From the NCBI RefSeq assembly GCF_027498035.1, contig NZ_CP114978.1:310001-374000 (forward strand): DNA of 64,000 nt, written 5' to 3'. The position numbers and the translations under genes are program-made. Positions 26,024 to 35,118 of the stretch are shown one piece after another (positions within the stretch are counted from its first letter, which is position 1; every line of letters starts with the position of its first letter). The notes below the pieces were generated by a model. That model saw only the letters and a list, made by a program, of their open reading frames with translations. It was not told the origin of the DNA and made no database searches. This DNA comes from Pseudoxanthomonas sp. Lineage in GTDB: Bacteria > Pseudomonadota > Gammaproteobacteria > Xanthomonadales > Xanthomonadaceae.

Positions 26024-26123
26024 CGAGGGGATTCGCAGCGGCAGCGGGAATCCGCACTGTAGGAACAACCGCGCGTAATTTGAAGGGTGCGCCACGCGGT
26101 TGCGCAGGCGTGGTTTCGTAAAC

Positions 26124-26160
26124 GAGAAACGCCTGGCGGAAACTTCCGCCAGGCGTTCTC
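26124..26160 (-). terminator. Terminator of the first Oar-like TonB receptor gene
   Basis: Hairpin with arms GAGAACGCCTGGCGGA / TCCGCCAGGCGTTTCTC on the minus strand, starting 38 bases after the receptor stop. A T-rich stretch follows. The matching hairpin of the duplicated receptor is at 31376-31411. Confidence 0.75.
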
Positions 26161-26197
26161 GGGTTACCCGGTCAGGCGCGATGGCCCGGGGCGGTGC

Positions 26198-29194
26198 TTA
26201 CCATTCGTACATCAACTGCAGGCGTGCGTAACGCGGTTCCTGGTAGTACTGACCCAGTCGGTAGTTCGCGTAGTAGGTCGTACCGTTCTGCTGGACTGCC
26301 TCGTAGGTCTGGTACACCTGCAACGGCTTCTCGTTGTTGAACAGGTTCAGGATCGACACCTGTGCGGTCAGGCCCTTGATGGCCGTGGGCTTGTAGACCA
26401 GGTTGGGGCTGAGCGTGAACGTCCACGGATTGCGGCCCTGGGTTCCTTCGTTGCTGATCTCGCCGTTGCAGTAATGGAACTGGCTGGTATAGCCGTATTC
26501 GGTCCCGAGGGTGCCGTAGCCACCGCCATAGCAGCTGATCGGTGCACCGGACTGGACTTCCAGGTTCACGCCCACTTGCCATTCGGGGGTGATCTTGAAG
26601 CCACCGTAGGCCTTGAAGCTGTGCATGTGGTCGTTGGGCAGGAAGCCGTACGCGCCTTCCATGATCTGGGCGAAGTCGAAGTCGGCGGTCGTGCCGGTAT
26701 CGGCCTGGCCATTGTTCGACTTGACCAACCCTTCGTAGTTGCCCTTGCTCTGCGACCAGGTGTAGCTGGCGTTGACATACCAACGATCACTGGCCTTCTG
26801 CGCGCTCAAGGTCATGGCCTTGTAGGTGCGCTTGGCCTTCGGGCCCAGTGAATCGGCCGACATGGTGATGGTGTCCAGGCTGCCGTTGCCATCAACGTCC
26901 ACGTTGATGGTCGAGGCGCTGCCTGGGTTGTACAGCCAGCAGCCCGAGCTGCCTTCCGGTGCCGTCCACTCGTCGAAGCCGGAGGTGTCGTAGCCATCCG
27001 CCGTGGCTGCGTCGTACAGCGCCTGCGACGAGCACGAGTCGTCGATGGCGTTGTGCACCTTGCGATAGGTGCCCTTGGCGCCCAGCACCCAGCCGTCCAG
27101 GAACGCGTAACCGCTGCTCAGGCGGTGCTCGAAGCCCAGGATGGCCTCATCCTGCGTGTAGGGCTTGAGGCCTTTGCTGGCGGCCGAGGATGCGGACGGC
27201 GTGGTGCCGTTCTCGCCGTTGAAGTAGACCGTGTCACCCAGCGCAACCGGATCGATCGGCGAGCCGGTCGAATCCACGCCGCTGTAGCTGTAGGCGGTTT
27301 CCGAATAGATCGAGGCGCTGGCGCCGCGCAGGGCGACGTTGGCGGCGATCGGCAAGGCATAGCGACCCAGGTTGCCGTACAGGCGGCTGGTGCCGTCACC
27401 GGTCATGTCCCAGGAGAAGCCCAGGCGCGGCTGCCAGATGTTGTCCTGTTTGACGAACACGCCGCCGGTGCTGTTGTAGTTCTTGAACGAATCGTTGCGG
27501 ATGCCCAGCGACAGCAGGAAATCGTCGGTCACATGCCAGTGATCCTGCACGTACCAGGAGTTCTGCTTGACCTCCACCGTGCCGCCGGTCGCGTAGATGT
27601 CGTCATAGACGATCTGGTTGCCATCGTCGTCGGTGGTGTAGTCGTAGGCATGGCCACCGGAGTACGACTCGCCCTGGCGGGCGGTGAAGTCGTTGTAGTC
27701 ATAGCCGAAGGACAGCTCGTGGTCGCCCAGCGTCCAGTCGAAGTCCAGACGGTAGTCCTTGCGCTGGCTGTAGCCGTTGTTGATGCCGAGCGTGGAATCC
27801 ATGTAGCAGCTGTTCTGGGCGCCGACATAGTCCTGCTCGTAGCTCACGTAAGGGCAGCCGGTGGCAGGGGAGTTGATGTTGCCGGCATAGCTGGCGTGGG
27901 TGCCGTCGGCCGTCACCGCGTACTGCTCGCTGACCGTCTTCATCTTGCCGTACTGCAAGGCCATGGTGAGGTCGTCGGTGAGGTTGCTGGTCCACTTCAG
28001 GATGCCGGTGGGGCCACCGCTCTTGGACACGATGCGGCCGTTGTAGCCGTCCTTGAAGGCCTTGTTTTCCTCAAAGCCGATGTTGTTGTAGTCGTAGGTG
28101 GTGCGGCTGCTGTTGTCGAAGCCGGTGAATTCCAGATGGTTGCTGTCGTTGAGGAACCAGTCCAGCTTCACCAGCTTGTAGGGCTTGCTTTCGTTGTAGT
28201 CGTTCTCGCTGGCGGTGGTGCCGGAAGCGGAGCTACGGCCACCCCAGGTGCTGCCGGTGGTCTTGTTGTACTGGGCGATGGCGAAGAAGAACAGCTTGTC
28301 CTTGATCAGTGGGCCGCCTTCCCAGAGTGCCCAGGTGTTGCTGTTGGAGCGGTTCTTGCTGAGCGGACGGTACAGGCTGCCGTCGCTGAAGTATTCGTCG
28401 CTGGTATGGGCCGCCAGCGAGTCCGGTGCCGAATCCCAGCTGATGCCGCCGTGCCACTCGTTGGTGCCGCGCTTGACGTTCACGCTGGTCACGCCACCGG
28501 TGGAGAAGCCGTACTGGGCGCCGTAACCGCCGGTCTGCACGTCCAGCTGGTCGATGGCCTGCCACGGCACCTCGCTGAAGGAGAGGTTGTCGTAGGAGTT
28601 GGTGACGTTCATGCCGTTGACGTAGTAGCTGTTCTCCGCCACCGACGCGCCACCGAAGGAGTTGACGTTGCCAAAGTAGCCGCTGCCGGTCGAGGTGCCA
28701 GGCGTCAGCTTGGCCACGCTGCTCACGTCACGCGGCACCGGCAGTTCATTGAGCTGGCTGGCGGTGAAGGTGGTGCGCGATTCGACGCTGCTGGTGTCGA
28801 TGTCGTTGATGACCATCGGACCGGTGACCTTGACCGTTGCCAGGCTCTTGGCGCCGGCCTCCGTCAGGTTGACCTGCGCGGTCTGGCCTGCAAGCACGGT
28901 CGTGGTGCTGTTGGCCACGGTCTGGCCATCTTCGACCAGCTTGACATCGTACTGGCCGGTCGGCAGCGCCGGGATGCGGAAGCGTCCATCGGCACCAAGC
29001 GCGACCGTGCGACTGATGCCCGAGGCCGGGTTGGTGATCTGGATCTGTGCGCCGCTGGCATAGCTGGCGGTACCCACGATATCGCCCGAGGTGGCCTGCG
29101 CGAATGCGTTGGGCGCCTGCGACAGGCACAGGCCCAGCATGACGGCCAGGGCGGTGCGCTTGATGGTGGGTTTCCGGGAGGAGAGCTGGCTCAT
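26198..29194 (-). CDS. Oar-like TonB-dependent receptor, copy A
   Basis: 998-aa outer membrane transporter. The signal peptide (KRTALAVMLGLCLSQAPNAFAQ) is followed by a carboxypeptidase-regulatory-like beta-sandwich (about residues 30-115: GDIVGTASYASGAQIQITN, FRIPALPTGQYDVKLV), a plug domain (LPVPRDVSSVAKLTPGTSTG, VNGMNVTNSYDNLSFSEVP, IDQLDVQTGGYGAQYG) and a large barrel ending RYARLQLMYEW. This build matches the Oar family. The ATG giving MSQLSSRKPT has AAAGGCAG upstream. Copy B at 31447-34434 is a close paralogue; both flank the purine permease and lie in the purine catabolism island, so uptake of a purine or ureide polymer or chelate is plausible. The barrel region has many Asp/Ser/Thr/Tyr-rich loops. 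Confidence 0.93.
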   Translation of the reverse strand: MSQLSSRKPTIKRTALAVMLGLCLSQAPNAFAQATSGDIVGTASYASGAQIQITNPASGISRTVALGADGRFRIPALPTGQYDVKLVEDGQTVANSTTTVLAGQTAQVNLTEAGAKSLATVKVTGPMVINDIDTSSVESRTTFTASQLNELPVPRDVSSVAKLTPGTSTGSGYFGNVNSFGGASVAENSYYVNGMNVTNSYDNLSFSEVPWQAIDQLDVQTGGYGAQYGFSTGGVTSVNVKRGTNEWHGGISWDSAPDSLAAHTSDEYFSDGSLYRPLSKNRSNSNTWALWEGGPLIKDKLFFFAIAQYNKTTGSTWGGRSSASGTTASENDYNESKPYKLVKLDWFLNDSNHLEFTGFDNSSRTTYDYNNIGFEENKAFKDGYNGRIVSKSGGPTGILKWTSNLTDDLTMALQYGKMKTVSEQYAVTADGTHASYAGNINSPATGCPYVSYEQDYVGAQNSCYMDSTLGINNGYSQRKDYRLDFDWTLGDHELSFGYDYNDFTARQGESYSGGHAYDYTTDDDGNQIVYDDIYATGGTVEVKQNSWYVQDHWHVTDDFLLSLGIRNDSFKNYNSTGGVFVKQDNIWQPRLGFSWDMTGDGTSRLYGNLGRYALPIAANVALRGASASIYSETAYSYSGVDSTGSPIDPVALGDTVYFNGENGTTPSASSAASKGLKPYTQDEAILGFEHRLSSGYAFLDGWVLGAKGTYRKVHNAIDDSCSSQALYDAATADGYDTSGFDEWTAPEGSSGCWLYNPGSASTINVDVDGNGSLDTITMSADSLGPKAKRTYKAMTLSAQKASDRWYVNASYTWSQSKGNYEGLVKSNNGQADTGTTADFDFAQIMEGAYGFLPNDHMHSFKAYGGFKITPEWQVGVNLEVQSGAPISCYGGGYGTLGTEYGYTSQFHYCNGEISNEGTQGRNPWTFTLSPNLVYKPTAIKGLTAQVSILNLFNNEKPLQVYQTYEAVQQNGTTYYANYRLGQYYQEPRYARLQLMYEW

Positions 29195-29811
29195 TGACTG
29201 CCTTTGCAATTCAAGTAGAAAAAACCTGGCCCCACAGCGCGCCGGGCGCACTGCATGTGAGGGCTTTGAGTCACCGGGGATGCCGCAAAGATGCAACGCG
29301 GACAACGAAGGCTTGCCGCGGATTTAACGCCACGGTTACACCTGGAATTTTTCGACCAGGCTCAACAATTTCCGCTTGATGACAAAACCGTCAGCTTTAC
29401 CTGTTTGGCATGAATGCCGGAAGTCGTCGCAAATGGCGTAGCGACGGGCATGTGGCGGGAGTGGCTCGTGTCGTTTGCATGACATGTTGCGACACATGGC
29501 GTTCAGATTTGCCACGTCGCAGGCATTTTCCAGACAGGTTTGCTTCATGAACGTCAGGCTTGGTGGGCATTGGCATTAACAACCACTCGGGCAGCCCGTG
29601 AGGCATGGCTCGGATTTGACGTTGCAAGGCGCTCGGTCAGCGGATGTCGTCCACGTGCGGGTCACCGAAGCTGCCACCGCCAGATCACGGTGTCAGGCGT
29701 GCTTGCCCATTGTCATTGCCGGGAAGGTTGCTGGCAGCATGTCGCGCACGATCTGCAGGACAACCTGTGCTGGTCGTTGCGTGCTGAATCTGCAGGGGCG
29801 CGGCGATACGG
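29195..29811. other. 617-base region between Oar-like receptor A and the purine permease
   Basis: The first 200 bases are the promoter and leader of receptor A and resemble the same region of receptor B: a block containing GGTTACA, GGAATTTTTCG and CTCAA is kept, and is a candidate promoter/regulator site. From 29400 to 29811 I see no gene, hairpin terminator or repeat. Confidence 0.55.
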
Positions 29812-31176
29812 TCAGGAATGCCCGGACTCCGACTCCGGTACCAAGGGTTCGGCATGCACCGACGCGCGCGCGCCTAGTCCGTTGAACCACAGGTTCAGGC
29901 CGACACAGCCCAGCGTGGCCAGCAGGATGCCGCTGTGCAGCAGCGGCGCAAGCGCGGATGGCAACTGGTCGAAGATGGTCGGCGCGACTACAGGTGTCAT
30001 CGCAAGGCCGATGCCGACCGCCACGATCAGCAGGTTGTGGCGGCGCGTGGTGAAATCCACGTGGCCCAGCACGCGGATGCCATTGGCGGTGACCATGCCG
30101 AACATCACCAGCCCGGCGCCGCCGAGCACCGCCGGCGGGATCGCCGCGACCAGCACGGCCAGTTTCGGAGTCAGGCCCAGCGCGATGAGCAGGGCGCCGG
30201 CTAGCACGCACACCCAGCGGCTGCGCACACCGGTGATCGCCACCAGGCCGATGTTCTGCGAATACGACGTGTCCGGGAACGCGTTGAACACACCGCCGAA
30301 CAGCGTGGCCAAGCCATCCACGCGCAGGCCGCGGACCAGGATTGGCCGGTCGACCGGGCGTTCGACGATGTCGCCCAATGCCAGGAACATGCCAGTGGAC
30401 TCGACGAACACGATGAACAGCACCACGCACATCGTGACGATCGACCAGGGCTCGAATTTCGGCAGGCCGAAATGGAATGGCGTGACCGGCGCCAGCCATG
30501 CGGCATCTGCAAGTCCGCTGAGATCCATGCGGCCCAGCAGCGCCGCCAGCAGCGTGCCGGCGGCCAGTCCCAGCAGCACGCCGATGTTGGCGATGAAGCC
30601 GCGCCCATGGCGCAGCACTGCCAGCACGCCAATCAGTACCGCGGCAGCCATGGCCAGGTTCGCTGGCGATCCGTAGTCCTTCGCGCCGATCCCGCCGGCG
30701 GCCCAGTTCACCGCCACGCCGATCAGGGTCAGGCCGATCGCGGTGATGACCGTGCCGGTCACCACGGCAGGAAACAGCCTGAGCAGTCGCCCGATCAGCG
30801 GCGCGGCCAGGATGCCGAGGACGCCGGCCACGATGTTCGCGCCGAACACATAGGGCAGGCCAAGCGCCGGATTGCCGCCGATGGCGATCATCGGCCCGAC
30901 GCAGGCGAACGTGGCCGCCATCACCACCGGCAGACGGATGCCGAAGCCGCCGATTCCCAGCGACTGGATCAGCGTGGCCAGCCCGCAGCAGAACAGGTCC
31001 GCGCTGACCAGGAAGGCGGTATCGGCACGCGACAGGTGTAGTGCGCCGGCCACGATCAGCGGCACTGCCACCGCGCCTGCATACATCACCAGGACGTGCT
31101 GCACGGCCAGCAGCCACCAGGACGCTGCGGCTGGCCTGACATCGATCGGTGATGTGGATACGTGAGCTGGCGACAC
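29812..31176 (-). CDS. NCS2-family xanthine/uracil-type purine permease
   Basis: 454-aa inner membrane nucleobase:cation symporter with about 12-14 membrane segments (for example VQHVLVMYAGAVAVPLIVAG, VVTGTVITAIGLTLIGVAV, SIVTMCVVLFIVFVESTGMF). The NCS2 signature is SYSQNIGLVAITGVRSRW, and the PAVLGGAGLVMFGMVTANGI segment follows it. Xanthine or urate is the expected substrate because the gene is surrounded by purine catabolism genes. The GTG start is chosen because GGAG lies eight bases upstream and it precedes the first membrane segment by about 20 residues. The 80-odd in-frame codons further upstream are the puuE remnant, not part of this protein. Confidence 0.9.
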   Translation of the reverse strand: MSPAHVSTSPIDVRPAAASWWLLAVQHVLVMYAGAVAVPLIVAGALHLSRADTAFLVSADLFCCGLATLIQSLGIGGFGIRLPVVMAATFACVGPMIAIGGNPALGLPYVFGANIVAGVLGILAAPLIGRLLRLFPAVVTGTVITAIGLTLIGVAVNWAAGGIGAKDYGSPANLAMAAAVLIGVLAVLRHGRGFIANIGVLLGLAAGTLLAALLGRMDLSGLADAAWLAPVTPFHFGLPKFEPWSIVTMCVVLFIVFVESTGMFLALGDIVERPVDRPILVRGLRVDGLATLFGGVFNAFPDTSYSQNIGLVAITGVRSRWVCVLAGALLIALGLTPKLAVLVAAIPPAVLGGAGLVMFGMVTANGIRVLGHVDFTTRRHNLLIVAVGIGLAMTPVVAPTIFDQLPSALAPLLHSGILLATLGCVGLNLWFNGLGARASVHAEPLVPESESGHS

Positions 31177-31290
31177 CGGGCGCTCCGACGAAGGCGATGC
31201 TTTGAACTTAGCCGGTGATGCTGCGTTGCACAATCCCGCACTTGATGCGGCGATCAACGGCAGTGGTCGTGCCTGGATGTCGTGGCGGGC

Positions 31291-31356
31291 CGGGGTATGG
31301 CCATGGCCGATCAGGGCGTAGGGCGGCGAGCATCGAGAGGACTCGCAGCGCGGGTG
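31291..31356 (-). pseudogene. puuE: Remnant of puuE 5' end
   Basis: About 65 bases that match the first codons and upstream bases of puuE (compare with 25975-26040): the segment coding for DLIGHGRTPPHAD is recognisable as ALIGHGHTPARHD on the minus strand, and the ATG with its downstream CTCGC-rich region is kept. Small deletions put it out of frame after the start. It lies exactly where copy B of the duplication should carry puuE, just beyond the receptor terminator, so it is the truncated end of the duplicated segment. Confidence 0.7.
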
Positions 31357-31375
31357 CCTGGAGGCCGGGGGATAA

Positions 31376-31411
31376 AAAAACGCCTGGCAGGAGAACCCGC
31401 CAGGCGTTTGT
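31376..31411 (-). terminator. Terminator of the second Oar-like TonB receptor gene
   Basis: Arms AACGCCTGGC / GCCAGGCGTT around a 10-base loop, followed by a run of T on the minus strand. Same core as the hairpin after receptor A. Confidence 0.85.
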
Positions 31412-31446
31412 TGTGGCACGGCAGCAACTGCCGTTGGATCAGGTGA

Positions 31447-34434
31447 TCACCATTCGTACATCAGCTGCAGACGGGCGTAGCGCGGCGTCTGGTAGTACTG
31501 GCCCAGCTTGTAGTACTCGTAGTACGACGTACCCGACGAACTGACGCGTTCATAGGTCTGGTAGACCTGCAGTGGCTTGTCGTTGTTGAGCAGGTTCATG
31601 ATCGACAACTGGACGGTGAAGCCGCTGAGGCCCGTGGGCTTGTAGACCAGGTTCGGGCTGATCTCGTAGGTCCACGGGGTACGGCCCGAGGTGCCCTGCG
31701 CACTGATTTCGCCGTTGCAGTAATGGTACTGGCTGTAATAGTTGTAATAGGTCCCAAGGGTGCCGTAACCACCGCCGTAGCAGCTGATCGGCGCACCCGA
31801 CTGCACGCTCAGGTTCAAGCCGACCTGCCATTCCGGTGTGATCTTGTATCCGCCGTACGCCTTCAGGCTGTGGCGATGATCATTGGCCAGGTAACCGTAG
31901 GAGCCCTCCATGATCTCCGCGAAGTCGAAGTCGGCGGTGGTGCCGGTATCGTCCTGACCGTTGCTCGACTTGACCAGGCCCTCGTAGTTGCCTTGGCTCT
32001 TGGACCAGGTATAGCTGATGTTGCCGTACCACTTGTCGGTGGCCTTCTCGGCGGTCAGCGTCACCGCCTTGTAGGTGCGCTTTGCCTTCGGGCCCAGCGA
32101 GCTGGCCGACATGGTGATTGCCTCGGACGTGCCGTCACCGTCCACGTCAGTGGTGATGGTGGAACTGCTGCCCGGGTTGTACAGCCAGCAACCGGTGGCG
32201 CTGTCAGGCGTGGTCCACTCGTCTTCCCAGTTGGAGGTGTCATAGCCAGCGTCGGTGGCTGCGTTGTACAGCGCGCTGGATGCGCAGCTGTCGTCGATCG
32301 CGTTGTGGATCTTGCGATAGGTGGCCTTGGCACCCAAGACCCAGCCATTGAGGAACGCGTTATCCAGGTCCAGCGTGTGCTGGTAACCCAGGATAGCCTC
32401 GTCCTGCGTATACGGCTTCAGGCCCTTGCTGGTCACCGAGTTGGCGTTCGGCGTGCTGCCGTTTTCGCCGTTGTAGTAGGTGGTGTCGCCGACTTGGGTG
32501 GTGCCGGTTGGCGTGCCGGTGGAGCTCACGCCGGTGTAGGTGTACTCGGTTTCGGAGTAGATCGATGCGCTGGCGGCGCGCAGGGCGACATTGGCTGCGA
32601 TCGGCAGGGCATAACGGCCCAGGTTGCCGTACAGGCGCGAGGTGCCATCGCCACCGATGTCCCAGGAGAAGCCCAGGCGCGGCTGCCAGATGTTGTTCTG
32701 CTCGACGAACACCTCGCCCGAGGTGTTGTAGTTCTTGAACGAGTCGTTGCGGATGCCCATCGACAGCAGGAAGTTGTCGGTCACATGCCAGTGGTCCTGC
32801 ACATACCAGGAGTTCTGCTTGACTTCGACGGTGCCACCGGTCTTGTAGACGTAGTCGTAAACGGTGTCGTTGTCGTAATAGTAATAGTAGTGGCCGCCGG
32901 AATAGCTCGAGCCCGACTTCGCGGTGAAATCGTTGTAGTCATAGCCGAACTTCAGGTCGTGGTTGCCCAGCGTCCAGTCGAAATCCAGGCGCGTGTCCTT
33001 GCGCTGGCTGTAACCGTTGGAAACGCCCAGTGAGGAGCTGATGTAGCAGCTGTTTTCCGAACCGGTGTAGCCGCTCGCGTAGTACACGTAGGGGCAACCC
33101 GAGCCACTCGAGGTCACGTTGCCGTCATAGCTGGTCGTGGTGCCGTCGGGGCTGATCGTGTACTGCTCGCTCTTGGTCTTCATACGGCCGTACTGCAGGG
33201 CCATGGTCAGGTTGTCGCTGAGGTTGCTGGTCCACTTGAAGATGTTGGTCGGGCCGCCGCTCTTGGAGACCAATTGGCCCTTGTAGGCGGTCTTGGAGGT
33301 GCTGTTGCCGTCGTAGCCGACGGTGGAATAGCTGTAGGTGGTGCGGCTGCTGTTGTCGAACCCGGTGTATTCGAGGTGGTTGCTATCGTTGAGGTACCAG
33401 TCGAGCTTGAGCAGCTTGTAAGGCTTGGTGCCGCTGTAGTCGTATTCGGTCGCGGTGCTGCTGCTGGACGAGCTGCGACCGCCCCACGAGCTACCCGACG
33501 TCTTCTGGTCCTGGAACGTGGCGAACATGAACAGCTTGTCCTTGATCAGCGGGCCGCCTTCCCAGATCGCGTAGGTGCTGTCGTTGCTCGTGTTCTTGCT
33601 CAGCGAGCGATAGAGATCGCCGTTGTTGAAATTCTCATCGTCCAGGTGCGCGCGGAAGGCATCCGGGGCCATGTCGGCGCTGATGCCGCCGTGCCACTCA
33701 TTGGTGCCGCGCTTGATGTTGACGCTGGTGACGCCGCCGGTGGAGAAGCCGTACTCGGCGCCATAGCCGCCGGTCTGCACGTCCAGCTGGTCGATGGCCT
33801 GCCACGGGACTTCGCTGAACGACAGGTAGTCGTACGAGTCGGTGACGTTCATGCCGTTGACGTAGTAGCTGTTCTCGGCAACGGACGCGCCGCCAAACGA
33901 GTTCAGGTTGCCGAAGTAGCCACTGCCCTGGACCGTGCCGGGGGTCAGTCGGGCGACGCTGCTCACGTCGCGGGGGACGGGCAGTTCGTTGAGCTGTTCG
34001 GCAGTGAAGGTGCTGCGCGATTCGACGCTGCTGGTGTCGATGCCGTTGATGACCATCGCGCGCTTGACCTTGACCGTGGTCAAGGTGGTGGCATCGGCGG
34101 CGGCCAGGTTGACCTGTGAGGTCTGGCCGGCGATCACCGAAACCTGCTGCGTGGCGACAGTACTGCCGTTCTCCACCAAGCTGATGTCATAGCGGCCGGT
34201 CGGCAGGGCCGGGATGCGGAACTTGCCGTCGGCGCCAAGCGCGACAACGCGGCGGAGGCCGGAATCCTGGCTGCTGATCTGCACCTGTGCGCCACTGACG
34301 TAGCTGGCCGTGCCGGCGATGTCGCCCGAGGTTGCCTGGGCGAAGGCGTTCGGTGCCTGTGACAGGCACAGGCCCAGCATGGCGGCCAGGACGGTGCGCT
34401 TGATGGTGGGTTTCCGAGAGGAGAGCTGGGTCAT
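31447..34434 (-). CDS. Oar-like TonB-dependent receptor, copy B
   Basis: 995-aa paralogue of the receptor at 26198-29194, same architecture: signal peptide KRTVLAAMLGLCLSQAPNAFAQ, carboxypeptidase-regulatory-like domain, plug (LPVPRDVSSVARLTPGTVQG, VNGMNVTDSYDYLSFSEVP) and barrel ending RYARLQLMYEW. The plug and barrel core are nearly identical to copy A; most differences are in the loop regions and in the small N-terminal domain, which suggests the surface loops diverged after duplication. The ATG giving MTQLSSRKPT corresponds exactly to the chosen start of copy A. A role in uptake for purine or ureide use is inferred from the surrounding genes. Confidence 0.93.
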   Translation of the reverse strand: MTQLSSRKPTIKRTVLAAMLGLCLSQAPNAFAQATSGDIAGTASYVSGAQVQISSQDSGLRRVVALGADGKFRIPALPTGRYDISLVENGSTVATQQVSVIAGQTSQVNLAAADATTLTTVKVKRAMVINGIDTSSVESRSTFTAEQLNELPVPRDVSSVARLTPGTVQGSGYFGNLNSFGGASVAENSYYVNGMNVTDSYDYLSFSEVPWQAIDQLDVQTGGYGAEYGFSTGGVTSVNIKRGTNEWHGGISADMAPDAFRAHLDDENFNNGDLYRSLSKNTSNDSTYAIWEGGPLIKDKLFMFATFQDQKTSGSSWGGRSSSSSSTATEYDYSGTKPYKLLKLDWYLNDSNHLEYTGFDNSSRTTYSYSTVGYDGNSTSKTAYKGQLVSKSGGPTNIFKWTSNLSDNLTMALQYGRMKTKSEQYTISPDGTTTSYDGNVTSSGSGCPYVYYASGYTGSENSCYISSSLGVSNGYSQRKDTRLDFDWTLGNHDLKFGYDYNDFTAKSGSSYSGGHYYYYYDNDTVYDYVYKTGGTVEVKQNSWYVQDHWHVTDNFLLSMGIRNDSFKNYNTSGEVFVEQNNIWQPRLGFSWDIGGDGTSRLYGNLGRYALPIAANVALRAASASIYSETEYTYTGVSSTGTPTGTTQVGDTTYYNGENGSTPNANSVTSKGLKPYTQDEAILGYQHTLDLDNAFLNGWVLGAKATYRKIHNAIDDSCASSALYNAATDAGYDTSNWEDEWTTPDSATGCWLYNPGSSSTITTDVDGDGTSEAITMSASSLGPKAKRTYKAVTLTAEKATDKWYGNISYTWSKSQGNYEGLVKSSNGQDDTGTTADFDFAEIMEGSYGYLANDHRHSLKAYGGYKITPEWQVGLNLSVQSGAPISCYGGGYGTLGTYYNYYSQYHYCNGEISAQGTSGRTPWTYEISPNLVYKPTGLSGFTVQLSIMNLLNNDKPLQVYQTYERVSSSGTSYYEYYKLGQYYQTPRYARLQLMYEW

Positions 34435-35118
34435 TGACTGCCTTTGCATTTCTAAGGGAAAAACATGCCCGCGCAGAGAAGATCTCGTTCTGCGTGTGGG
34501 TCTTGGATCACCGGGGCGCCCGCGTTCAGACGCGGCGGGCAACGAAGGCTTGTCGTAAATTTAACGATATGGTTACAGCGGGAATTTTTCGGGTGGACTC
34601 AATAATTTCCACTCGCTGGCATAACTGTCAGGGCGATATTTCCCGTCTGCGCCGGTGATCTCCCGAGCGGAAGCGGGCACGGGCGTTTCGCACGAATGCG
34701 CGCAGCCTGCCGCTGACATGCTGTGCCAAGTGCGGTTCAGGCACCGAGGTTTCAGCTCAATGCGCAGACAGGAGCGCTTCATAAAGGTCGCCACTTTTGG
34801 CGCCCAATGCGTGGCAGATGTATGCAAGTGCCTTGACGATCGAAGGTTTGTCGCAGGCGTATGGCACGCATGCGAGCGGACGGGCTGCAGTGCTCGCAGG
34901 CCTGAGCCTGGCGTGCCGAACATCAACAGCAGGGTGTCGACCCGCACTGCAGTGAGGGCGCCGCCATCAGGGCCGCGGGTGTTGGGGCCAGGTCCGCGGC
35001 ACCGATGGCACCGAGCTGCCTGTACGAAGCGCCAACGCAAAGCGCAATGCCTTGAATGTGGTCCTTGTCGCTGCGCCTAAGCATGCTTGCGGGCGAGCTT
35101 CGGACTGGCTTTGGTATT
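34435..35118. other. 684-base region between Oar-like receptor B and the LysR regulator
   Basis: Bases up to about 34632 are the leader/promoter of receptor B, with the block shared with receptor A. From there to 35118 no gene is supported: frames are open in both directions but carry no recognisable protein and no ribosome site. Confidence 0.55.

Larger units (their letters stand above)
25975..29396 (-). repeat. Segmental duplication, copy A (puuE start to receptor promoter)
   Basis: Covers the puuE 5' end, the terminator, the receptor gene and about 200 bases upstream of it. Copy B is at 31291-34632. Outside the genes, the match is clear over the conserved block GGAATTTTTCG...CTCAA.AATTTCC upstream of each receptor (29343-29382 and 34580-34610) and over the puuE start region. 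Boundaries are approximate and judged by eye. Confidence 0.7.
31291..34632 (-). repeat. Segmental duplication, copy B (puuE remnant to receptor promoter)
   Basis: Paralogous to 25975-29396. Contains the puuE remnant, a terminator hairpin with the same GCCTGGC/GCCAGGC arms, the second Oar-like receptor gene and a similar leader. About 70 bases between puuE and the terminator are missing relative to copy A. The purine permease gene lies between the two copies. Confidence 0.7.

Noticed and set aside
26959..29197. 714-codon plus-strand frame opposite the Oar-like receptor
   Set aside because: Valine- and alanine-rich mirror of the receptor's codon pattern; no start signal.
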